A stretch of DNA of 64,000 nt from Planctomycetaceae bacterium (GTDB taxonomy: Bacteria > Planctomycetota > Planctomycetia > Gemmatales > Gemmataceae). The notes under the pieces are model-generated. The model did no database searches and was not told the origin of the DNA. It was given only the letters and a program-made list of their open reading frames with translations. The stretch is taken from NCBI GenBank assembly GCA_013823135.1, contig PNLP01000004.1, positions 1 to 64,000 of the forward strand, given 5' to 3'. Positions 55,082 through 62,323 of this stretch are shown here, in pieces. The first letter of the stretch is position 1. Each line of letters starts with the position of its first letter. Position numbers and translations under genes: made by a program.

Positions 55082-58000
55082 TTATTCGATGGGTTTATCC
55101 CAGTCGGCAAGCTGTCGGCGAAGTTCCTCGAAGTTCAGCCCATCCGCGGGCCGCACATCGGCGTCCTCGGTTATCTCGCGGGTCTTCGACGCCCGCATTG
55201 CTTCTTCGAGCCGGCGGACCCACGCCGGCACGTCCAGGCCGACACCGCTCACGTTCTCGGCCAGCGGTTCGACAGCCAACGTGAGCCGCGCGAACGCGGG
55301 GTTGTCTTCACCTTCTCCGGCGCGGGCTGCTTCGGCTGCCGGCCCCACACGCGCTGCCGCCTGATCGATTTCCAGCGGCAGCAAGAAGCGTTCTTCGACG
55401 CGATCGCGAATGGTTCTCAGCTTCACGCCGTAGCGAGTTTCGAGGGCCCCGAGCCGGTCGGCGAGGTCTTCGGCAAGGCCCGCGGTTTTGTCCGCGATGA
55501 ACTCCCGCCACTTCTCGGCCAGTGCGTCGTTGCCGCGTTTGCAAAGCACCTCGTGAGCGAGTGCAAGTGGCCGCATTCGCCAGGCGTAGCGGTCGTACCG
55601 CACCTTCACCCGCAGGAAGTCGAGCAGGATGTAGATGTTCTCGCCGTAGTCGGATTGCGTGGTCGTCGTGTTGTAGTCGCGATATTCCTCGTAGTGCTCG
55701 ACGAGCGCCTGAAGAACCACCTCGGCAGCACGAGTGGTGCGGTTACGTTCGAGGTTCCCGCTCGCCCAGTCATCCACAAGTTTCGGTCGCTTGTCCGCGT
55801 CGTCACGCTCGACCTCGTGGTCGAGCCACGCCGCGACGCCGCGTGCCAGGATGCCCCGCATGTTCGACAGCCCAAGGAACGGCACTGTGAACAGGTCGCT
55901 GCCGTACTTCTTCACGAACGCGCGCACCGGCTCCCAGTCGTCGTCGTCGTTCACTGATTCCAGGACGGAAAGCCGGAGCGATTGGCTGTGCTGGACCCAC
56001 AAATCCTGGAAAGCCTCTGCGAGTTGAAACAACATGCTCGAAAGCGGACCATCCGGACCCGCGTCCTCACCCCAGTCGGCCGCGGCCGCGAGGAGCGTTT
56101 CCACAACCCCGTTGAGTGCGGTGCGGAAAAGTTGATCGAAGCTGCTGACCCGCCGGCCCTCGGGCGGGTTGTTCCACTCCATCTGGCGGGCGAGTTTCGT
56201 GAGGTGGAAGGTCTCGCGGAGCAAACCGAGTCGTGGCAACCGCGTCAGCATGTCTTCGAGAACGTGCAGCGCGGTCTGGGCTCGTAGCACTTCGTGCGGT
56301 TTGCCGCCGTCGGAAGGTGGGCAGTACAGCAAAGGTTCCGTGCGGAACAAGCCGACGAACGCGGGCAACACGGCCCGCACGCCAGATGCATCCCCACGCC
56401 CGATGGCGCGTTCAATCCGTACCAATAACGGCTCCCATGCCGGGGTGCTGTCTGCCGGTGTCTTTCCGGGAACCGCCGGCAACTCCGGTCCGCTGGCGAG
56501 TACGGCAGCCAGGGCACGGGCCGCCCGCAAGGTTTCCACACACGCCGACACGCCCAGTTCGAGTATGTGGCCACGCAGCGCCCTGCGACGGTCGAACTCG
56601 ATCATCCCCTCATGACCACTTGTGGGATCGGGCACTTCGATCGAAGTCACACGGTCGAGGAAGCCGACCAGCGCCGCGTGTGTGCGGTGAGCCGTGGCCA
56701 GCCACGCAGCGACGGCATCTTGGCCGGATGTTTCGGTTCGCGGCCACAGATCCGGCCGTGCGGCAAGCCGCCACAGTTTCGCGACCGCGTGCAGGAACCG
56801 GAGCCGTTCTTCTAGCGATTCGGCCTCGGCTTCCAGAGGGAATTCGTGCCCTGCCCCCTTGGGCTCGCCACTGCCCGCGACCGAACTCTCCTCGCCATCG
56901 TCGGTGGAATCCTTGTAAGTCATCCCCTCGTAGGCCGATTCGTACTCCGACTCGCTCTCATTCTCCGCGTCGTCGTCGCCATCAGCCGTTTCGAGCCAGG
57001 CAGAGGGATCGAGCCAGTCCTCGTTGGCGTTCGCTTCTAGCAACTCGAAGAAGCGGCGGATCAGCGCGGCCCGTGCGGGAGCAGGCACCACTTCAGCGGA
57101 TGCTACGGACCGCACCCACCGCTCGCACAGCGACTCGAAGGATGCGGAAGGGTCTTCGAGCGGAACCGTCTCACCTTCCGAAAGCCACGTCATGAGTAGT
57201 GCGGTCGCGGCCCGGTATTCTTGGCGAACGATCAGCGGTTCGATGACCTGTGCGAACGCGGCTGGGCTCGTAAATCCCTCGCGGTGATCACGCCAGAATG
57301 CCACGTCATTGGAAGCCGGGGTTCGCTTCGCCCACGCGGTCAGTGCCGAAGCGACATGCCCGGCCGCGTCCGTTCGTTCCGCCCCGACCACACGCGGCAT
57401 GTCACTGACAGTTGAAGTCGCGAACTTGTCCCACCACCCGGCGAACTCGCGCATGTTGGTGGCGAGCGTTTCGCGGGTCGCCGCGTCGCCGGCAACTGCG
57501 GCAGCAGCGGTGGCCTTCGCGTACAGATCGAACTGCCGGCCGACTTGATGGATCAGTTCCTCGGCACGCGGATCGCGGACCGTGTCCTCACGACCGGGGA
57601 AGATCGGGAACAACCCCTGGTAGCCGAGGATGTTCCATGGGTCGATCAGTGCCCCGCAGTCGATCCCGCGTCGGAGCAGGTCTTCGACTTCGCGGAGCAG
57701 CGTGACGGCTACGGCGGGTTGGTTGCGGTCGGCGGCAAAGCCTGCTTCCGTCTGGCGGATGCGGACCTCGGTCCCGAAACGCACGGCGGGCGCAGAGATT
57801 TTCGCGGAGCGGGTTCGGGCGGCTGCGGGGTAACCCATCGCGGCGTAAAGTTGCGCCAGCCGGCGATCCTGCAAGTGCGATGCTCGCTGGGTCGCGATCG
57901 CCTGATTCAGATATTGGCGAACCCCGGCGAAGGGTTGCTGGCGCTTCTCGGCCTCAGCGCGGAGCCGTTCGCCGTGCGCTCCGGGCAGCGACTTCAGAAG

Positions 58001-59020
58001 CCGCTGGTAGAACCCATCACGATAGCGGGCGATCCGCGGCACCAGTTTGGAGAGTGTGACCGTGGAATCGTGGAAGCTCGGCCCCGACCCGCTGACCCCC
58101 GCACCCATCAGGATGGTGCCCGCTAGCACGGCCGCGGCCTCGAACAACCGCTCGGTGGGGTCGGAGTAGCCTGGGGTTGTGTTCGCCGGTTCGCCCTGGG
58201 GCTTCACCCATGTCAGGAGCGTGTCGAGCGTCATCTGACGAAGCACGAAGCGACGATAGTATCCGCGGCCGTCGATGGTGTGCGGATCCCATTCGCCGAA
58301 CAGAACGTTCGGTCGCTTGTTCACGGGGTGGAAGTGATCGTGTGCTCGCGGGTCGTAAGAAAGCTCGTCCAGGTGATCCGGGGTGAAGCTGGCCTCATCC
58401 AGCAAGATCGGGTCAGTCTTTGCGAGCAGTTCGATCGCGGTGCGAACGATGTCGGCGTACCGGCCGGGCGCTACCCCCGCACCCTTCAGGTAGATCGGAA
58501 CCGGCCGAACCTTCTCGTGCGGGTAGTATTCCGTGTTCGGGCGTGTTTCGAGCAAGGCAATCGGCCGGTAACCGACGTAGTCATTGAGGAGATGAATCGC
58601 ACCCGCGACGAGCCGATCGGTTTCGCCCCACGGAGCCCCTTGCTTGAGGACCGCCTCGCAACCCCGCGTCACTGCATACGCCACGAACAGTTCCGTGTCG
58701 GGCTGGTGTGCCAGCAGATCGGTGTGGTGTGCGCGATACGCAGCGGGGAGTTTCCCGAGCGCAGCCTCGACGACTCCGCGGGCCTGCGTGGCGTCCCGAA
58801 ATGCTGGCGAGCCCGAGGATTCGAGTTCGCCGAGCGTCTGCGCGAGCCAGCGATAAAGCGCGACCCACGGGGTGGGTTCGCCCTCCGCCATGATAAAGGC
58901 GACCGCATCCGCGATCCCTTTTTGGAATTTCGGGTCCGGGCGACCATCGGAAAAGTTGAGATAACCAAGCAACTTGGCCGGGTCGGTCTTCCGGGATAGT
59001 TCGTGGAAGATGCCATCCAT
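55082..59020 (-). CDS. 1312-residue protein of unknown function
   Basis: A very large soluble protein without signal peptide or membrane segment. It starts MDGIFHELSRKTDPAKLLGY and is mostly alpha-helical. An acidic low-complexity stretch lies near residues 670-700 (ETADGDDDAENESESEYESA). A His/Asp-containing segment in the N-terminal quarter (DELSYDPRAHDHFHPVNKRP, then GEWDPHTIDGRGYYRRFVLR) is the best candidate for a functional site. The last 150 residues read like coiled coil and a charged tail. ATG at 59020 removes an unsupported N-terminal extension. It is divergent from purN across 150 bases. No known domain is recognised; it may be a scaffold or a planctomycete-specific enzyme. Confidence 0.8.
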   Translation of the reverse strand: MDGIFHELSRKTDPAKLLGYLNFSDGRPDPKFQKGIADAVAFIMAEGEPTPWVALYRWLAQTLGELESSGSPAFRDATQARGVVEAALGKLPAAYRAHHTDLLAHQPDTELFVAYAVTRGCEAVLKQGAPWGETDRLVAGAIHLLNDYVGYRPIALLETRPNTEYYPHEKVRPVPIYLKGAGVAPGRYADIVRTAIELLAKTDPILLDEASFTPDHLDELSYDPRAHDHFHPVNKRPNVLFGEWDPHTIDGRGYYRRFVLRQMTLDTLLTWVKPQGEPANTTPGYSDPTERLFEAAAVLAGTILMGAGVSGSGPSFHDSTVTLSKLVPRIARYRDGFYQRLLKSLPGAHGERLRAEAEKRQQPFAGVRQYLNQAIATQRASHLQDRRLAQLYAAMGYPAAARTRSAKISAPAVRFGTEVRIRQTEAGFAADRNQPAVAVTLLREVEDLLRRGIDCGALIDPWNILGYQGLFPIFPGREDTVRDPRAEELIHQVGRQFDLYAKATAAAAVAGDAATRETLATNMREFAGWWDKFATSTVSDMPRVVGAERTDAAGHVASALTAWAKRTPASNDVAFWRDHREGFTSPAAFAQVIEPLIVRQEYRAATALLMTWLSEGETVPLEDPSASFESLCERWVRSVASAEVVPAPARAALIRRFFELLEANANEDWLDPSAWLETADGDDDAENESESEYESAYEGMTYKDSTDDGEESSVAGSGEPKGAGHEFPLEAEAESLEERLRFLHAVAKLWRLAARPDLWPRTETSGQDAVAAWLATAHRTHAALVGFLDRVTSIEVPDPTSGHEGMIEFDRRRALRGHILELGVSACVETLRAARALAAVLASGPELPAVPGKTPADSTPAWEPLLVRIERAIGRGDASGVRAVLPAFVGLFRTEPLLYCPPSDGGKPHEVLRAQTALHVLEDMLTRLPRLGLLRETFHLTKLARQMEWNNPPEGRRVSSFDQLFRTALNGVVETLLAAAADWGEDAGPDGPLSSMLFQLAEAFQDLWVQHSQSLRLSVLESVNDDDDWEPVRAFVKKYGSDLFTVPFLGLSNMRGILARGVAAWLDHEVERDDADKRPKLVDDWASGNLERNRTTRAAEVVLQALVEHYEEYRDYNTTTTQSDYGENIYILLDFLRVKVRYDRYAWRMRPLALAHEVLCKRGNDALAEKWREFIADKTAGLAEDLADRLGALETRYGVKLRTIRDRVEERFLLPLEIDQAAARVGPAAEAARAGEGEDNPAFARLTLAVEPLAENVSGVGLDVPAWVRRLEEAMRASKTREITEDADVRPADGLNFEELRRQLADWDKPIE

Positions 59021-59170
59021 CCGCAGGCCATTCCTTTCCGCCCCTGAGTTCACATCCCCAGGTGTTCCCCTCCAGCATAAAACAACTGCGACCGAAATAC
59101 AGTAGCACCCCGCTGAACGGGAACCCAAGTCCACCTGTTTCGAGGGTGGACCGTCCGGGAGCCGCCGAAT

Positions 59171-59794
59171 ATGGCAACACGCTTGCGCCTGGTCGCCCTC
59201 ATTTCGGGCGGCGGCACGACACTTCAGAACCTGATCGACCGCATTTCGGCGGGTCGGCTCAACGCAGAAATTATAGGGGTTGTGTCGAGCCGTGCATCGG
59301 TAGCCGGCGTCGGACGTGCGGAACGTGCCGGGATTCCGGTGAGCGTTGTTGAACGAGGTCGAGCCGGAGAGTCGTTCCCCGATCGTGTCTGGGCCGCCGT
59401 TCGCACCTATCAGCCCGATCTGGTGCTGCTTGCAGGATGGTTACATTTGCTCCCCATCCCCAAAGACTTTCACCACAAGGTGCTGAACATCCATCCGGCA
59501 CTGCTACCCGCGTTCGGCGGCAAGGGAATGTACGGGCATCACGTTCACTCCGCGGTGCTAGAATACGGAGCGAAAGTGAGCGGCTGCACCGTCCATTTTG
59601 CGGACGACACCTACGACACGGGGCCAATCCTGGTGCAGCACTGCGTGCCGGTCAAGGAAGGCGACGACGCCGACACACTGGCGGCGCGGGTGTTCGAGGC
59701 GGAGTGCAAGGCATACCCTGAGGCGATCGAGTTGATCGCTGCCGGTCGCGTCTGTGTGGAGGGGCGGCGGGTCGTGATCTCAGGAACTTCCTGA
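59171..59794 (+). CDS. purN: Phosphoribosylglycinamide formyltransferase
   Basis: A 207-residue enzyme of purine synthesis that moves a formyl group from 10-formyl-THF to GAR. The ribonucleotide-binding start is LVALISGGGTTLQNLIDRIS (residues about 6-25). The catalytic site is KVLNIHPALLPAFGGKGMYG (the Asn-Ile-His triad) near 102-121, and the catalytic Asp lies in HFADDTYDTGPILVQHCVPV near 138. Length is normal for PurN. It shares an operon-like arrangement with the prenyltransferase-beta-like gene, 14 bases downstream. The related Fmt family is excluded, as the tRNA-binding C-terminal domain is absent. Confidence 0.95.
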   Translation: MATRLRLVALISGGGTTLQNLIDRISAGRLNAEIIGVVSSRASVAGVGRAERAGIPVSVVERGRAGESFPDRVWAAVRTYQPDLVLLAGWLHLLPIPKDFHHKVLNIHPALLPAFGGKGMYGHHVHSAVLEYGAKVSGCTVHFADDTYDTGPILVQHCVPVKEGDDADTLAARVFEAECKAYPEAIELIAAGRVCVEGRRVVISGTS

Positions 59795-59808
59795 CTTCGG
59801 AATGGCTC

Positions 59809-60750
59809 ATGGAAGCGGAACCGTACCTCACCCGCCTGACGAACCGCTTGCTCGATGGCATCGAGCGATTGCCAGCCGAAGTACGCGAGCGGAACACGAC
59901 GTACCTGCTCGAAGCACAGAACCCCGACGGCGGGTTCTCCGGCCGCGAGGGAGGATCGGACCTCTACTACACCGGCTTCGCGTTGCGTTCCCTTGCGGTG
60001 TTGCAAGCGCTCAACCCAGAGGTGTGCGGGAAGGCCGCAGGGTTCCTCCGCACGAGGATGCTCGGTTCTGCTGGTGTCGTCGATTTCTTCTCGCTCGTCG
60101 TGAGTTGCTATCTCATTCCCCTCGGCGGTGGCCCGGATGTGCTGGCCGACGCGCCACCCGACTGGCGTGACCGCGTGGCCGCGACCCTGGAGACGTTCCG
60201 AAGCCCGGACGGCGGCTACGGCAAAACACCCGCTGCAACCTACGGCAGCACCTACACCAGCTTCCTTGTCGTGCTATGTCTGCAACTGCTCGACCGACCG
60301 ATACCCGAGTCGGAGCGACTGGCGGCGTTCGTGCGGTCGCGCCGCAGAGCAGATGGTGGCTACGTTGAAATCTCCGCGATGAAGCGAAGCGGAACAAACC
60401 CCACGGCGGCGGGGATCGGGTTGCTGCAAATCCTCGGAGAGCTCGACGAGGATGCCCGCAAGGGCACCGCAGACTTCCTTGCAGCGTTGCCGTCGCCGTT
60501 CGAGGGCGGAATGCGAGCGAACGACCGCATCCCTGCGGCGGACCTACTCTCGACCTTTACTGGTGGGTGGACGCTCGACCAGATTGGTGCAACTGCCAAG
60601 CTCGACTGGTCTACCATCCGCAGTTACGCTGAGGAATGCGAGCGGCCCATTGGTGGTTTCCGCGGCGGGCTCTGGGACGACCGCACCGACGTGGAATACA
60701 CCTTTTACGGTCTGGGCACACTCGCATTGGCAGCCCTGCTGGAACAATGA
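59809..60750 (+). CDS. Protein-prenyltransferase beta-like protein lacking zinc ligands
   Basis: A 313-residue alpha/alpha toroid protein of the prenyltransferase/squalene-oxidase repeat class. Repeats: QNPDGGFSGREGG (38-50), RSPDGGYGKTPAATYGSTYT (131-150), RRADGGYVEISAMKRSGTNP (180-199), PIGGFRGGLWDDRTDVEYTF (280-299). The spacing and endings resemble the beta subunit of Rab geranylgeranyltransferase. Set against the known zinc site (Asp, Cys, His), the Asp is kept (Asp245), the Cys position is Leu247 and the His position is Tyr297. Zinc-dependent protein prenylation is therefore unlikely. No QxxDxxW-DxDD terpene cyclase motif is seen. It starts 14 bases after purN. Function is unknown. Confidence 0.85.
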   Translation: MEAEPYLTRLTNRLLDGIERLPAEVRERNTTYLLEAQNPDGGFSGREGGSDLYYTGFALRSLAVLQALNPEVCGKAAGFLRTRMLGSAGVVDFFSLVVSCYLIPLGGGPDVLADAPPDWRDRVAATLETFRSPDGGYGKTPAATYGSTYTSFLVVLCLQLLDRPIPESERLAAFVRSRRRADGGYVEISAMKRSGTNPTAAGIGLLQILGELDEDARKGTADFLAALPSPFEGGMRANDRIPAADLLSTFTGGWTLDQIGATAKLDWSTIRSYAEECERPIGGFRGGLWDDRTDVEYTFYGLGTLALAALLEQ

Positions 60751-60871
60751 GAAGAACACCGTAACTCCCGACGCCTTTCCACTGGCGCCGTCGCGGGCAT
60801 GTGTAAGCCCAACCAATCGGCCCGGTATCTGCCCGGTGCTGAACCGTGATCGCGCCGCTCCGAGGACGCAT

Positions 60872-62251
60872 ATGCCCCGTCAACGCTTCGTCGCATTTTC
60901 TGGGCTACTGATCGCCCTGATGATCGTCGGGTGTAACCGCCAGAAGGCTGCACCGCCCGCCCCCAAACCGCCGGCCGTGACGGTGGTACGTCCTGGCACG
61001 GCCCCGGTCACCGATTACTGGGAGTACAACGGGCACCTCGACGCCATCGAGACTGTGGAGGTCCGCGCACGTGTGAAGGGTTACCTGACGAAGGTTCTCT
61101 TCAGCAGCGGCAAGGAGATCGCCAAGGACACGCCGCTCTACGAGATCGACAAACGCGAGTATCTCACGGCTCAAACCAAGGCCAAGGCTGATGTCGCCAA
61201 GGCAAAAGCTGATGTCGCCAAGGCAACGGCGGATATTCAGAATTGGGAGGCCCAGATTCAGTTCGCACTGGCCGACTTCAAGCGGATCGAGGAAGCGGTG
61301 AGCAAATCGGTTGGGTCGAAGACCGACCTGGATAAAGCTCAGGCGACGCTTGACGTCAACAAGGCCCAACTCATCGCTTCCAAGGCCGCGCGAGATGCTT
61401 CCGTGGCAGCTGTCGAGTCGGCTGAGGCTGCGCTCCATACGACCGAAATCCAACTCGGTTACACCGATATCAAAGCCAAGATCGCCGGTCAGATCGGGCA
61501 CACCATCGTCGATGAGGGCAACCTCGTGGGGCAAAGCGAACCCACACTGCTGAACGTCATCATCAAAGTCGATCAACTTTACGCCTACTTCGATGTTCCC
61601 GAAAAGGACATGCTCGACTACCTGCGGGAAGCCAACAGGCTTGGGCTGCCGACCCCGCCTAGCCAGCGAATCCCCATCACCATCCGGGTGCCCGGGCACG
61701 ACGCGATTTGGTATCCCGGTGAGATCGACTACGTTGAGGCACGCATCAACATCAGCACGGGCACAGTTCGGGTTCGCGGTATCATTCCCAATCCGCTCCG
61801 GCAATCGGCGGCTGGCCAATCGTCCGAAGTGCGAGTCTTCTTCCCCGGGTTGTTCATCCATGTTCGGGTGCCAAAGAGTCCGCCACGCCCGCAACTGGTG
61901 ATCCCCGAGGACGCGCTCATGACCGGCCAGGAAGGGCGGTTCCTCTACGTCGTGGGTGCGAACAACATGGTCGAGAAGCGGATCGTCACACTCGGTCCAA
62001 CGATCTGGAAAACGCCCGCTACCGAACTGGGTGTCGTGGCCCCCTCCTGGGTGCTGATCAATCCGAACCCAGGCCCACCGCCGGAAAAGGGACCGCCACC
62101 ACCAACCCGGCGACCGATCAAGTCGATGGTTGCGATCATGGCGGGTTTGAAACCTGAGGACCGCGTGATCGTGGATGGTGTCCAGCGGGCACGACCGGGA
62201 TCACCCGTCAGTCCCGAGGAATGGGCCATGAATCCGCCAGCAGCGAAGTAA
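60872..62251 (+). CDS. RND efflux pump periplasmic adaptor (MFP), lipoprotein
   Basis: A 459-residue AcrA/MexA-type adaptor. A lipobox (LIALMIVGC near residue 20) anchors it in the inner membrane. The lipoyl half-motif (LDAIETVEVRARVKGYLTKV) is split around a helical hairpin at about 95-180 that contains a direct protein repeat (AKADVAKAKADVAKATADI), encoded by a 21-base DNA repeat. The second lipoyl half is TDIKAKIAGQIGHTIVDEGN. Beta-barrel and membrane-proximal domains follow; the C-terminal part has a proline-rich insert (NPNPGPPPEKGPPPPTRRPI) unusual for the family. The pump gene starts 73 bases downstream. An outer-membrane channel gene is not in the window. Confidence 0.9.
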   Translation: MPRQRFVAFSGLLIALMIVGCNRQKAAPPAPKPPAVTVVRPGTAPVTDYWEYNGHLDAIETVEVRARVKGYLTKVLFSSGKEIAKDTPLYEIDKREYLTAQTKAKADVAKAKADVAKATADIQNWEAQIQFALADFKRIEEAVSKSVGSKTDLDKAQATLDVNKAQLIASKAARDASVAAVESAEAALHTTEIQLGYTDIKAKIAGQIGHTIVDEGNLVGQSEPTLLNVIIKVDQLYAYFDVPEKDMLDYLREANRLGLPTPPSQRIPITIRVPGHDAIWYPGEIDYVEARINISTGTVRVRGIIPNPLRQSAAGQSSEVRVFFPGLFIHVRVPKSPPRPQLVIPEDALMTGQEGRFLYVVGANNMVEKRIVTLGPTIWKTPATELGVVAPSWVLINPNPGPPPEKGPPPPTRRPIKSMVAIMAGLKPEDRVIVDGVQRARPGSPVSPEEWAMNPPAAK

Positions 62252-62273
62252 CGCAGCACGGCCCATTCACAAG

Positions 62274-62290
62274 CCGCCCCGCCGGGGCGG
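62274..62290. repeat. 17-bp intergenic palindrome, copy 3
   Basis: CCGCCCC, GCC, GGGGCGG, followed by CCGAC. It lies between the RND adaptor and pump genes, 34 bases before the pump ATG. Arm and loop lengths equal those at 40656 and 43300. Confidence 0.75.
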
Positions 62291-62323
62291 CCGACTCACG
62301 TCAATCTCGCTCGGAACACCCGC

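Noticed and set aside
61174-61240. Intergenic-type tandem repeat near 61190
   Set aside because: It lies inside the RND adaptor gene and encodes a normal heptad repeat of the helical hairpin.
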